A DNA stretch of 64,000 nucleotides from contig NC_020908.1 in the NCBI RefSeq assembly GCF_000155735.2, positions 1,307,001-1,371,000 of the forward strand, in the 5' to 3' direction. Below are positions 9,744 to 18,539 of the stretch, piece after piece. The translations under genes and the position numbers were made by a program. The notes under the pieces were generated by a model, which was not told where the DNA came from, ran no database searches, and saw only the letters and a program-made list of their open reading frames with translations. Every line of letters starts with the position of its first letter. Position 1 is the first letter of the stretch. Source of the stretch: Octadecabacter arcticus 238 (GTDB taxonomy: Bacteria > Pseudomonadota > Alphaproteobacteria > Rhodobacterales > Rhodobacteraceae).

Positions 9744-10080
9744 AGCTTCGGTACGCAGTTAGAATTGTGATGATATCGACATTGAAACGGTGCCGAATAT
9801 TGCTGAAAGATACTTCATTATTTAGATCCAAGATGTAGATATAGGTATACTCAAAAACCATATCCAACAGATCTTTCTCAAACCTAAAAAAAGACTGTGC
9901 AAAGACTTGAAATAAATCTTCGATTTCCTTGGCAGAAACGACTGTCGTAAGCGTTTGACTGAAAGTCGCATACTGATCTGCATCTATTTCAAATTCTCGT
10001 CCGGATAGGAAATTCTCGCAGAGAGAAAAAGCCGCAGATGTCTCGCCTGAATAGATTGTCACTGAATAAACCTCTCGCAA

Positions 10081-10452
10081 TTTTCCATGATGATATAATG
10101 GAGAATATCATCCACACTGCCAAGGGTTCTTGGTCTGCTTTGGACTGCGGTCATTAGGTGTGTTTCGCGCCACCGACAGACACGATTCGAATATTGTTTG
10201 GGCCTTTGACCTTGCCCCGACTGCACCGTGTGCGCTTGGCTGAGTCCTGAACAGATGGTTCTCTAAATCATTGCGTTGAGAGGTATCAACGCACTATGGT
10301 CGCAAAGGCTACAGGTCAAAGCTAGGTGGTTGTCTGTGATGCTGGCAAGTCGGGTCATGTGAAAAGTGGTGACAAATCAGGTAACAAGGCCAAAAACTCC
10401 CTAAGTCCGCTCGAAGCCAACTAAGCTAAGATATTGCTTAATTAGGGAAAAT
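10081..10452. other. Gene-free stretch between the HEPN-motif gene and tRNA-Asn
   Basis: No open frame with recognisable content and no integrase remnant is seen. The right side (about 10425-10450) is AT-rich and lies just beyond the 3' end of the leftward tRNA. It probably contains the promoter of the leftward HEPN-motif gene near 10081-10150, although no clear -35/-10 pair stands out. Confidence 0.4.
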
Positions 10453-10527
10453 TGGCTCCGGCGGTAGGGATCGAACCTACGACAAATTGATTAACAGTCA
10501 ACTGCTCTACCGCTGAGCTACGCCGGA
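10453..10527 (-). tRNA. tRNA-Asn (anticodon GTT)
   Basis: Reading leftward, the full cloverleaf is present: acceptor TCCGGCG paired with CGCCGGA, D-arm GCTC...GAGC, anticodon loop CTGTTAA between GTTGA and TCAAT, T-arm GTAGG-TTCGATC-CCTAC, discriminator G and an encoded CCA. It marks the right border of the IS-rich block. I found no duplicate of its 3' end to the left, so integration at this tRNA is not shown. Confidence 0.96.
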
Positions 10528-10564
10528 ATATCGCTGTCCGTATAGCCACGAGATTCTTGGGCGT

Positions 10565-11491
10565 CTAGGGGGTATGCGAGGTTTTTTGCAACTCAGTGCG
10601 GACAAATTGCGCTGTGGCCGAAAGTGGACCGATTGAGGCGGCTTTGCGGCGTTGTGTGAGGTCGATGAGATGGGCCAGAACGTTGCGCTGTGCCATGCCA
10701 AGCAGAGCAGGGGCCACATCGGTGTAGATTATTGCTGTCAGCTTGGACGGTGTTGCAGAGCCCGCATTAAGTGCGGCAAGGATTTCGCCCTCGCGACCCA
10801 AGCGGTGCGCGACGAGGTCTGCCAGACGCCCTTGCGCATCTTTGATGGGTGCGCCGTGGGCGCTGTAGGCGCGCGTCATCGGGGTCGCCGCGAGGGAGGC
10901 GCTGGACGCCATGAAATCAGTCAAATCGCCATCAGGGGGCGATACGAGGGATGACGCCCAGCCCATCATATGATCGCCGGTGAACGCAGCATCCCCCCAC
11001 AAGAAACAAAGGTGATTGCCAAAATGCCCCGGCGTGTGAACCGCGCGCAATTGCCAACCGATCCCGTCGATGACGTCCCCGTCCGCAATCAAGACGTCGG
11101 GCGCAAAGTCCAGATCCACGCCTTCGCCGCCGCCCATGACGCCGGACGCCGCCAGTGTTTGCATCATCTTTGAGCGCCCCGCGCGGCTGTTACCGAATGC
11201 CAAGACGGGCGCGCCCGTCAGATCGGCCAGCGGGCGCGCGAGTGGGGAGTGATCAAGATGGCTGTGGGTTACGATGATGTGGCTGACTGTACGTCCGTTG
11301 ATCGCAGCGATCAGGGCTGACAGATGGTTAAGGTCCATCGGTCCGGGGTCAATGACGGCGACACTGTCCCAGCCAAGCAGGTAAGTGTTGGTCCCCCAGT
11401 GGGTCATCGGCGATGGATTGGGCGCCAACACGCAGGCCAATCCGTCCTCAAATTGGTTGGCGACACCGGCTTTAGGCACTTCATTGGTCAT
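10565..11491 (-). CDS. Metallo-beta-lactamase-fold hydrolase
   Basis: 308 aa cytoplasmic hydrolase. The zinc site is visible as THSHLDHSPLARPL (HxHxDH), a later histidine in HTPGHFGNHLCF, and the Asp of FTGDHMMGW. The C-terminal helical part (about residues 210-300) resembles the LACTB2-like group, whose members cleave RNA or thioesters. The start at ATG 11491 (MTNEVPKAG) was preferred over the upstream ATG at 11518, because that one would extend nearly to the divergent kinase gene. Substrate unknown. Confidence 0.85.
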   Translation of the reverse strand: MTNEVPKAGVANQFEDGLACVLAPNPSPMTHWGTNTYLLGWDSVAVIDPGPMDLNHLSALIAAINGRTVSHIIVTHSHLDHSPLARPLADLTGAPVLAFGNSRAGRSKMMQTLAASGVMGGGEGVDLDFAPDVLIADGDVIDGIGWQLRAVHTPGHFGNHLCFLWGDAAFTGDHMMGWASSLVSPPDGDLTDFMASSASLAATPMTRAYSAHGAPIKDAQGRLADLVAHRLGREGEILAALNAGSATPSKLTAIIYTDVAPALLGMAQRNVLAHLIDLTQRRKAASIGPLSATAQFVRTELQKTSHTP

Positions 11492-11544
11492 CATGCGTTC
11501 CCTTGGCTGGCATTTCACATTAGCGTTTGTTCATGGCTTATCGC

Positions 11545-12861
11545 ATGTCGTTCAGTATGCTCAAACACTACATGCCGCGTTCCTTGTACGGGCGCGCGGC
11601 GTTGATCCTGATTTTACCCATAATTACATTGCAATTGGGCATTTCGGTGGTCTTTATTCAACGCCATTTTGAGGGAGTGACCGAGCAGATGACCAGCAGT
11701 GTGGCGCTTGATCTGCAATATCTGTTGGACGGCGTGAACGCTGCCCCCGATTTGACAGCGGCGCAAGCGATCGGGGGCACAGTGGCGAACCCGCTGCAAC
11801 TGCTCATGACCTTGCCGGCTGAGGGGATGCCGCAGGCGAGCAGTTGGCGTTGGTTCGATTTTAGCGGCCGCGTGGTTGAGAGGACATTGAAAGTCAGCGT
11901 TGACGGGCTCGGCCCTGTGGTGCTGCCTGATAGCCGCTGGGTTGAGCTATGGTTTGGTACGTCCCACGGCCCAATTATGATTGAATTTCGCCGCAGTCGT
12001 GTGTCGGCCTCCAACCCGCATCAATTGCTGGTTTGGATGGTGGTGCTGAGCGTGTTTATGACGTTGATTGCCTATATTTACCTTCGAAATCAGTTGCGTC
12101 CGATCAAACGGCTCGCGGCGGCATCGGCAGAATACGGACGCGGGCATGTTGTCACCTACCATCCGGCGGGCGCAAACGAGGTCCGCGCAGCGGGGCACGC
12201 CTTCCTCGATATGCGCAACCGGATCGAACGCCACACCCAAACCCGCACGATGATGTTGTCAGGTGTCAGCCATGATCTGCGTACACCGTTAACCCGCCTT
12301 CGCCTTGGCCTTGGGCTTTTGGACGGGGACGAAGTTGAACCATTGGTCCGCGATGTGGACGATATGCAGCATTTGCTTGACGTATTCCTCGATTTTGCCC
12401 GCGGTGATGCGCAAGGTGACGCTCAGCTGGTCGATCCGATTGAGCTGAGCGCGACTATTCTGGCGGACGCGCGCCGTATGGGACAAGCGGTGACTGCGGG
12501 CTACATGACCGGCGGCGGTGACGTTACGCTGCGACCCCTCGCGATCCGGCGCGCGATTGAAAACCTGATCGGCAACGCACTGCGATATGGTGGTGAAGCA
12601 AGGCTAAGTGTGATTGTGACACCGCGCGCGGTAGTGTTCTGCGTCGAAGACGATGGACCTGGAATCCCGCCAGATCAACGTGAGGACGCGGTGCGCCCCT
12701 TCACGCGCCTTGATCCTGCCCGCAACCAAGATCGTGGCTCCGGTGTCGGGCTGGGTCTGGCAATTGTCGAAGACATCGCGCGCGCGCATGGCGGCACACT
12801 TCGGTTGGGTAAAAGCGACGATATGGGCGGGTTGAAGGCAGAGATTGTGTTAGGGCGGTGA
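11545..12861 (+). CDS. EnvZ-like sensor histidine kinase
   Basis: Inner-membrane two-component sensor of about 438 aa. A first membrane segment (residues about 13-33, RAALILILPIITLQLGISVVF) is followed by a periplasmic domain of about 115 residues. A second membrane helix (LLVWMVVLSVFMTLIAYIYL) and a HAMP domain come next. HisKA carries SGVSHDLRTPLTRLRLGL with the phospho-accepting His, and the HATPase has NLIGNALRYGG, EDDGPGIPP and GSGVGLGLAIVEDIARAHGG. Other in-frame starts exist at 11527 (TTG) and 11533 (ATG). No OmpR-like regulator gene is adjacent, so its partner must be encoded elsewhere. Confidence 0.87.
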   Translation: MSFSMLKHYMPRSLYGRAALILILPIITLQLGISVVFIQRHFEGVTEQMTSSVALDLQYLLDGVNAAPDLTAAQAIGGTVANPLQLLMTLPAEGMPQASSWRWFDFSGRVVERTLKVSVDGLGPVVLPDSRWVELWFGTSHGPIMIEFRRSRVSASNPHQLLVWMVVLSVFMTLIAYIYLRNQLRPIKRLAAASAEYGRGHVVTYHPAGANEVRAAGHAFLDMRNRIERHTQTRTMMLSGVSHDLRTPLTRLRLGLGLLDGDEVEPLVRDVDDMQHLLDVFLDFARGDAQGDAQLVDPIELSATILADARRMGQAVTAGYMTGGGDVTLRPLAIRRAIENLIGNALRYGGEARLSVIVTPRAVVFCVEDDGPGIPPDQREDAVRPFTRLDPARNQDRGSGVGLGLAIVEDIARAHGGTLRLGKSDDMGGLKAEIVLGR

Positions 12862-12908
12862 CAGGTTTTCACGATGATCGACGGTCTGATTTGCGGCTGT
12901 TCGTGTTG

Positions 12909-13025
12909 CACATTTGCGTCGCAAACGTCCTCTGCAAACGACCTTTGCACGTTGCGCGAATATGCCTGCGCGTGGATTGCGGCAATCTGGTGGGGGTGTG
13001 CACCTCACATTTGCGTCGCAAACGT
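12909..13025. repeat. Two identical 20-bp copies with a 13-bp palindrome
   Basis: The same 20-bp sequence occurs at 12909-12928 and 13006-13025, 97 bases apart. Its centre is TTTGCGTCGCAAA, a perfect palindrome around one base. They lie between the kinase stop and the 3' end of the leftward tRNA-Ile. Between them are looser GC-rich TGCG-containing stretches. Paired identical palindromes suggest protein binding sites, but no neighbouring gene starts here. Confidence 0.6.
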
Positions 13026-13065
13026 GACTTGTGCACCCAGTCAATCCACTTTCGTGAATTGGCTG

Positions 13066-13142
13066 TGGTAGGCCCGGCAGGACTTGAACCCGCAACCAAA
13101 GCGTTATGAGCGCTCTGCTCTAACCAGTTGAGCTACAGGCCC
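13066..13142 (-). tRNA. tRNA-Ile (anticodon CAT, lysidine type)
   Basis: Reading leftward: acceptor GGGCCTG paired with CGGGCCT (including two G-U pairs), D-arm GCTC...GAGC, anticodon loop CTCATAA, T-arm GCGGG-TTCAAGT-CCTGC, discriminator A and encoded CCA. A CAT anticodon could be Met or Ile2. The GGGCCTG acceptor and overall sequence fit the tRNA-Ile2 that TilS modifies, rather than elongator or initiator tRNA-Met. Confidence 0.85.
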
Positions 13143-13262
13143 CCCGACGTGGTTCGTATCAGAGAGAGGCGGGTGGTCAAGCGCTGAGGGTTTTTGTTCG
13201 ATTTTTTCCACGATTAATTTTAATCATAAGCATCATGATATTTTAGAAATGGGAATTTCACC

Positions 13263-13517
13263 ATGAAACTAAAATCTGCTCTCTTGTCTTTTACGACAAT
13301 CATTTTGTCTGAACCCGCCGTGGCATGCGCCAATCTTTCAAGTTTTCCTTAGGTAACATCGGATAGGGGCGGCGACGGAACCGCAGGCCTTGTTATCTCG
13401 TTGGTGATTGGCGCACTGATATTGTTGAACGGGCCGAACGAGATCAATCGCTCACAGGCCAAAACGCCCGCGCAAACGGCTGATGATGATGATGACGACA
13501 TCATTATGAAGTTCTGA
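13263..13517 (+). pseudogene. Small secreted or membrane protein with an in-frame amber stop
   Basis: An ATG at 13263 opens a signal-peptide-like start (MKLKSALLSFTTIILSEPAVACA), then a TAG at 13350-13352. The same frame continues for 54 more codons: a hydrophobic stretch (LVISLVIGALILLNG), then an acidic run DDDDDDIIMKF and TGA at 13515. The total is 85 codons. The matched frame, and a plausible topology on both sides of the stop, suggest one small envelope protein interrupted by a nonsense change. No function can be assigned. It could also be two unrelated short frames. Confidence 0.5.
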
Positions 13518-13529
13518 TTTGGCGCGATT

Positions 13530-14456
13530 CTAGCGCGCCGGAAAAAACATCCGGCTCAGCGGATCGATTAAAATGGGACCCAAGCGGTGCGACATCAGTG
13601 GCGCCTCGTTGGGGCCGTCCAGTCCAAAAGACAAATCCTCGCGGTCTCGCGTGATGTAGAGCGTGCAGACCATCCAGTCCCAAATCGCCAGTATGTGCCC
13701 ATAATTCCGGTTGAAATGCGCGGGCTTTGTCGAATGGTGGATGTAATGTTGCGCGGGCGAGATGAACACACGTTCCAGCACCGGACCAAAGCTGATCCAG
13801 ATATGTGCATGGTGGAAATTGGCGACCGTGAGGTTGGCCACGACGACAAACGCGTTGACACCCACCAGTTCGGCTATCGGTGTGTCTGGCGAGATCACCC
13901 CGACAATCACCCCCAGCGCCACGCCGACGATGCAGGTGCTGATGGATGTCCCGACGATCAACGCCAGTGGATGTTGGCGGTAGGCCGTCAGCGGGGTCAG
14001 GACCTCGGCGCTGTGGTGGACCGCGTGTAGCGGCCAGATCACAGATGTTGCGTGAAGCAACCGGTGTGACCAATATGCGGCGAAATCGACGATTACCCAC
14101 AACAAAAGTGCGAGGCTCATTGGCCCCAATCCAGGGGCTAAGCCTGTGTCGGCTCCGGTGACGCTGCTGATCAAGCCCGCAATCCAGACACTGACCAAAG
14201 GCGCTACGCCGAACCGGCTGAAAAGTCCTGCAACAGACAACAGGCGGCCCATGACAAATAGCCAGAAATCAGCGGACGTGGATTTGTGCATCCACAGGCG
14301 CGCCGGAAACAGCCATGGCAGAAACCCACCTTTTTCGCGCCGCACCAGATAGATCAGCCATGCCAACCCGACAAAGGCCAGCACGTAGGGGGGCGAGAGC
14401 ATCTCGCCCGCTCCAAACGTGTCCAAAAGAATTTGCCTAAAACGGTCCATCGTCAC
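13530..14456 (-). CDS. Sterol desaturase / fatty acid hydroxylase superfamily protein
   Basis: 308-aa integral membrane di-iron enzyme. Several hydrophobic helices span residues 20-120. The histidine clusters of the superfamily are visible: HRLLH, HAVHH and HHSTKPAHFNRNYGH. These position two irons for hydroxylation or desaturation of a lipid. The ORF begins MTMDRF, with a second ATG two codons in. It is divergent from purM with about 98 bases between. The lipid substrate is not predictable. Confidence 0.85.
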   Translation of the reverse strand: MTMDRFRQILLDTFGAGEMLSPPYVLAFVGLAWLIYLVRREKGGFLPWLFPARLWMHKSTSADFWLFVMGRLLSVAGLFSRFGVAPLVSVWIAGLISSVTGADTGLAPGLGPMSLALLLWVIVDFAAYWSHRLLHATSVIWPLHAVHHSAEVLTPLTAYRQHPLALIVGTSISTCIVGVALGVIVGVISPDTPIAELVGVNAFVVVANLTVANFHHAHIWISFGPVLERVFISPAQHYIHHSTKPAHFNRNYGHILAIWDWMVCTLYITRDREDLSFGLDGPNEAPLMSHRLGPILIDPLSRMFFPAR

Positions 14457-14554
14457 GAAGTGGCCCTTTTGTGTTGTCTACGTCAACCATCCGGTTGAAG
14501 GGCGCAACACTTTGGGATATCGCGCGATGTATCATGTTTGTAGGGATTTGATCG

Positions 14555-15607
14555 ATGACAACGACGGGTAAGAATGGTCTGACATATGCAGACGCAGGCG
14601 TCGATATCGACGCAGGTAACACGTTGGTAGAGCAGATTAAACCTGCCGCCAAGCGCACAAAACGATCGGGCGTTATGGCTGGATTAGGTGGCTTTGGTGC
14701 GATGTTTGATCTCAAAGGGGCAGGGTTCAAAGACCCCATTCTGGTTGCGGCCACGGATGGTGTTGGCACCAAGCTGCGCATCGCCATTGATACTGGAAAC
14801 GTTGACGGCGTCGGCATTGATCTGGTTGCCATGTGCGTTAATGATCTGGTCTGCCAAGGCGCTGAACCGTTGTTTTTTTTAGACTATTTCGCGACTGGCA
14901 AACTGGAATTGGACCAGGCAACGCGCATCATTAACGGCATCGCCAAGGGCTGCGAAATGTCGGGATGCGCGCTGATAGGGGGTGAAACCGCGGAAATGCC
15001 GGGGATGTACCCTGAGGGTGATTTCGACCTAGCGGGCTTTAGTGTTGGTGCGATGGAACGTGGTGCAGACTTGCCGCGCGGCGTGGCTGAAGGCGATGTC
15101 TTGTTTGGCCTTGCGTCCAACGGCGTACATTCCAATGGCTATAGCCTCGTGCGCAAGATCGTCGAACTGTCTGGTATTGGGTGGGCTGATGCCAGCCCGT
15201 TTAGCGACGGCACACTGGGCGAAGCATTGCTTGCGCCGACAACGCTGTATGTCAAAGGCGCGGTCGCGGCGATTTCTGAACCCGACATGGTCCACGCCTT
15301 TGCACACATTACTGGCGGCGGTTTGACCGAAAACCTGCCACGGGTTCTGCCCGACGGCTTGGGAGCCGATATTAATCTGGATGCTTGGGATCTTCTGGCT
15401 GTGTTCAAGTGGTTGGCGGATCAGGGCGGCCTGGATCAGGCCGAAATGCTCAAGACCTTTAATTGCGGCATAGGCATGGTTGTGGCGATTGCGCCTAACA
15501 AAGTTGACGCGGCGCGCGGCGCGTTCGAAGGGGCCGGGCACGACGTCTATGAAATCGGCAAGGTCGCTGCGGGTGAGGGCGTTCGCTACACTGGCAAACT
15601 TCTGTGA
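14555..15607 (+). CDS. purM: Phosphoribosylformylglycinamidine cyclo-ligase
   Basis: AIR synthetase, step five of purine synthesis: ATP-dependent ring closure of FGAM to AIR in the cytosol. 350 aa, normal length. Diagnostic segments are [87 protein letters not shown] and [16 protein letters not shown]. Its last bases overlap the purN start (GTGA), a coupled purM-purN pair. Confidence 0.97.
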   Translation: MTTTGKNGLTYADAGVDIDAGNTLVEQIKPAAKRTKRSGVMAGLGGFGAMFDLKGAGFKDPILVAATDGVGTKLRIAIDTGNVDGVGIDLVAMCVNDLVCQGAEPLFFLDYFATGKLELDQATRIINGIAKGCEMSGCALIGGETAEMPGMYPEGDFDLAGFSVGAMERGADLPRGVAEGDVLFGLASNGVHSNGYSLVRKIVELSGIGWADASPFSDGTLGEALLAPTTLYVKGAVAAISEPDMVHAFAHITGGGLTENLPRVLPDGLGADINLDAWDLLAVFKWLADQGGLDQAEMLKTFNCGIGMVVAIAPNKVDAARGAFEGAGHDVYEIGKVAAGEGVRYTGKLL

Positions 15608-16215
15608 CCAAACGCGTCGCCATCCTGATTTCCGGGGGTGGGTCGAACATGGTGGCCCTTGCCAACAGCATGGTGGGCGATCATCCGGCGCGTCCTGTTT
15701 TGGTTCTGTCAAATAATACTGAAGCGGGTGGTCTTGCCAAGGCACGTGACCTTGGAATTGCGACTGCTGTTGTAGATAGTCGAGAATTTAACAATGATCG
15801 TAATGCATTCGAGGACGTTCTTCATGCAACGCTTGAACGTTTTTCACCGGATATTATTTGTCTGGCAGGTTTCATGCGCATCCTGACCAATGGCTTCACA
15901 GCCCGCTATTCGGGTCGGATGCTTAACATGCACCCATCGCTTTTGCCAAAATACAAAGGGCTGCACACCCACGCCCGCGCCCTGCAAGCGGGTGACGGCG
16001 AACACGGGTGTAGCGTGCATGAAGTGACCGCAGCACTTGATGATGGGCCTATCCTTGGCCAAGCGCGGATCGTGGTTCTGCCTGCAGACACGCCCGAATC
16101 TTTGGCGACGCGTTTATTGCCGTGTGAACACGAACTCTACCCAGCTGTCTTGCGGCGGTTTGCTGCCCAAGATCGCCGCGCCCTGCACCTTCCCATCACC
16201 CGATCAATCCCCTAG
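15604..16215 (+). CDS. purN: Phosphoribosylglycinamide formyltransferase
   Basis: GAR transformylase, which transfers formyl from 10-formyl-THF to GAR in purine synthesis. 203 aa. It starts at a GTG overlapping the purM stop by 4 bases. The N-terminus [18 protein letters not shown] is the GAR phosphate site. The catalytic region shows FMRILT and [22 protein letters not shown] (Asn/His active-site motif), then [19 protein letters not shown] with the conserved Asp. Confidence 0.97.
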   Translation: MTKRVAILISGGGSNMVALANSMVGDHPARPVLVLSNNTEAGGLAKARDLGIATAVVDSREFNNDRNAFEDVLHATLERFSPDIICLAGFMRILTNGFTARYSGRMLNMHPSLLPKYKGLHTHARALQAGDGEHGCSVHEVTAALDDGPILGQARIVVLPADTPESLATRLLPCEHELYPAVLRRFAAQDRRALHLPITRSIP

Positions 16216-16275
16216 TGTTTGATGAAACTAGCGGGGCTCAGCAAAATGTGGGCCCAAGAATATGAAAAGGCCCAG

Positions 16276-17433
16276 ATGAAGACCATCACAACAACAGCCG
16301 AGCTTGCGACGTATTGCGCCCAGGCCGCGAAATATCCCTACGTGACCGTGGACACCGAATTCCTGCGCGAACGGACGTATTATTCAAAGCTTTGTCTCAT
16401 TCAGCTGGCCTATATGGGCGAGGGTGGCGATGATGCGGTGCTGGTGGACCCATTGGCGGAAGGCCTTGATTTGGCACCGCTGTATGAGCTGTTCAAAGAC
16501 GAAAACGTGGTGAAAGTCTTTCATGCTGCACGCCAAGACCTCGAAATTTTCTTTGTGGATCAGGGCATTATACCAAAGCCGCTGTTTGATACACAGGTTG
16601 CAGCGATGGTGTGTGGATTTGGCGAACAAGCTGGCTATGAGACCTTGGTGCGAAAAATCGCCAAAGATAACGTTGATAAATCATCCCGATTTACCGACTG
16701 GTCGCGCCGCCCTTTGACGGATGCACAAAAGACCTATGCGCTGGCCGACGTGACCCATTTACGGGTGATTTATGAGAATCTGTCAGCCGAGCTCGAAAAA
16801 TCTGGCCGGAAAAAGTGGGTGGCCGAAGAAATGGCAGTTCTGAACGATCCAGCGACCTATCAGGCGGACCCTGATAACGCATGGAAACGTGTTAAAACGC
16901 GGACAAGTTCGGGAAAATTCTTGTCAATCGTTCGTGAATTGGCCCGATTCCGCGAGCTTCATGCAAAAAACCGAAATATCCCGCGTAACCGTGTGTTCAA
17001 GGATGACGCGCTGGTTGAAATCGCGTCAACCAAACCAACGTCCGAAGACGATCTCGGGCGGTCCAGATTGCTGTTGCGCGAAGCGCGGCGCGGCGACATT
17101 GCGACCGGTATTTTGGCGGCTGTACAGGCAGGTCTGAACACCAAACCCAAGGACGCACCGCGCATCGACGCGAGCCGTGAAAAGCTACAGGTGAACCCGG
17201 CGCTGGCGGATATGTTGCGCGTTTTGGTGAAATCGGCGGCGGACAATGAAGGTGTTGCACAAAAGCTGATCGCAAACAGCGCCGATTTGGATGCTATCGC
17301 GGGCGGATTGCGCGATGTTGCAGCCCTTAGCGGGTGGCGCAAAGAAGTGTTCGGCGCGGATGCGTTGCGGCTGTGTGACGGCAAAATTGGCTTGGCGGTA
17401 AAGGGCGAAAAGGTTGTGACCTTTACGCTGTGA
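16276..17433 (+). CDS. rnd: Ribonuclease D
   Basis: 3'-5' exoribonuclease for tRNA and stable RNA maturation. 385 aa. The DEDDy exonuclease domain shows VTVDTEFLRERTYY (metal Asp/Glu), VFHAARQDLEIF and YALADVTHLRVIYENL (Tyr plus Asp). Two HRDC-like helical domains follow. ATG 16276 was chosen because the exonuclease fold starts here. An in-frame ATG at 16219 would add 19 unusual residues. Confidence 0.95.
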   Translation: MKTITTTAELATYCAQAAKYPYVTVDTEFLRERTYYSKLCLIQLAYMGEGGDDAVLVDPLAEGLDLAPLYELFKDENVVKVFHAARQDLEIFFVDQGIIPKPLFDTQVAAMVCGFGEQAGYETLVRKIAKDNVDKSSRFTDWSRRPLTDAQKTYALADVTHLRVIYENLSAELEKSGRKKWVAEEMAVLNDPATYQADPDNAWKRVKTRTSSGKFLSIVRELARFRELHAKNRNIPRNRVFKDDALVEIASTKPTSEDDLGRSRLLLREARRGDIATGILAAVQAGLNTKPKDAPRIDASREKLQVNPALADMLRVLVKSAADNEGVAQKLIANSADLDAIAGGLRDVAALSGWRKEVFGADALRLCDGKIGLAVKGEKVVTFTL

Positions 17434-17465
17434 TCTGATCTTGTCGGCTAAGAGCGATCGCGTTT

Positions 17466-17951
17466 CTACCGTCCGGACGTCCGCGCGTTCGTTGCTGCCG
17501 TAACTCGGACACTACGAATGGCGGCAAGGTCACTGCGTTCAATGACGTGGGCCGCGCTAATCTGGCGTGATTGTGTGGTGCCGGGCACCACTAGTGCGGT
17601 CGGCGCTTGGGCGCGGAACTCAAGGTCAAGCACACCGTTCGCGACACCGCGGCTGACCAGTTCTGCGTTAAAATAGCCTTGTGTTTGGGCAACACCAACA
17701 GCGCGGACAATGGCCCCGGATGGGGTGGGATCAATACTTAGCGATGTGATACTTTGCACCATTGTCCGATTGTCGATTACGACAGTGCGGCTGTTTGCAG
17801 GGATCAACGGACGGGTCTGGCCGTTTGCGTCTACCGGAGCCTCGGTGCTGCTGCCAAACCAGTTTACCGGGTTGAAGCGGCTGTCGGCGATGCGGGCACA
17901 ACCTGTCAGCGTGAGGAGAACGGCAGTGCCGAGAAGTGTTGCGCGCAGCAT
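17466..17951 (-). CDS. Predicted outer-membrane lipoprotein, unknown function
   Basis: 161 aa with a lipoprotein signal peptide: MLRATLLGTAVLLTLTGCA, lipobox LTGC with Cys18 as the lipidation site. The mature part is soluble and mostly beta, with no named domain I recognise. It resembles small roseobacter lipoproteins with a repeated VVIDNRTMVQ-type segment. It converges on rnd, with about 32 bases between the stops. Confidence 0.7.
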   Translation of the reverse strand: MLRATLLGTAVLLTLTGCARIADSRFNPVNWFGSSTEAPVDANGQTRPLIPANSRTVVIDNRTMVQSITSLSIDPTPSGAIVRAVGVAQTQGYFNAELVSRGVANGVLDLEFRAQAPTALVVPGTTQSRQISAAHVIERSDLAAIRSVRVTAATNARTSGR

Positions 17952-18103
17952 GGATGATCCCCTTTGGTCTTCGTCGCTTATGTCTTGCTAGCCCAAAGTC
18001 GCCGTGGTGAAAAGCAGACACTGGAAAAAGAGACGTTGAAAAAAGCGGCCACTGGACGTTCGCAGGGACGCGGCCTAAGTCAGACACAAGATAGGGGACA
18101 ACC

Positions 18104-18505
18104 ATGGCCACGCAAGCATTTGAAGATATCGCCGAAACATTCGAGTTCTTGGACGATTGGGAAGACAGATACGCCCATGTTATCGACATGGGCCGGGAGA
18201 TGGCGCCGTTGGACGATGCGTTCAAAGTGCCCGCGACCAAAGTGGATGGCTGCGCGTCACAGGTTTGGCTGGTGCCAAAGGTCGACGATGGCGTGTTCAC
18301 ATTCGAAGGTGCGAGTGATGCGATGATCGTCAGCGGTTTGATCGCGATTTTGCACGCCTTGTACAACGATTTATCAGTGGCCGATGTCGCAGCCGTGGAT
18401 GCACGCGCTGAGTTTGAGCGGCTGGGGTTGAACGATCACCTCTCTGCGCAGCGATCCAACGGTTTGCGTGCGATGATTGAACGGATCAGATCGGTTACGG
18501 CGTAA
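18104..18505 (+). CDS. sufE: SufE-family sulfur acceptor
   Basis: Accepts persulfide sulfur from the SufS cysteine desulfurase for Fe-S cluster assembly. 133 aa, standard length. The active cysteine is in KVDGCASQVWLVPKV (about residue 50). The N-terminal helix FEDIAETFEFLDDWEDRYAH and the C-terminal RSNGLRAMIERI are typical. It is a single gene, with no suf operon adjacent. An A-type carrier and a SufT-like gene lie elsewhere in the window. Confidence 0.92.
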   Translation: MATQAFEDIAETFEFLDDWEDRYAHVIDMGREMAPLDDAFKVPATKVDGCASQVWLVPKVDDGVFTFEGASDAMIVSGLIAILHALYNDLSVADVAAVDARAEFERLGLNDHLSAQRSNGLRAMIERIRSVTA

Positions 18506-18539
18506 GGTTGGGCCATCCAACCCAACACAGCGTCGAAAT

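Larger units (their letters stand above)
3905..10080 (-). pseudogene. Disrupted HEPN-motif protein gene of unknown function (331 aa when reconstructed)
   Basis: Reading leftward, the gene starts at ATG 10080 and runs to 9744. It is interrupted by a MITE-like element (9603-9743, plus one duplicate target copy), continues 9592-8974, is interrupted by the IS256 composite, and finishes 3944-3905 at a TAG. The three parts sum to 996 bases, exactly 332 codons in one frame, which supports the reconstruction. The protein has no signal peptide. About mid-protein is LRNHVQH, matching the LRNxxxH (R-x4-H) catalytic motif of HEPN ribonucleases. Base composition is AT-richer than the neighbours, suggesting transfer. 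I recall similar unnamed proteins but cannot name a family. It is surely inactive as a full-length product. Confidence 0.7.

Noticed and set aside
10453..10527. tRNA-Asn as attachment site of an integrated island
   Set aside because: No copy of the tRNA 3' end and no integrase was seen within the window.
13066..13142. tRNA-Met reading of the CAT anticodon
   Set aside because: The acceptor and arm sequences fit tRNA-Ile2 rather than elongator or initiator tRNA-Met.
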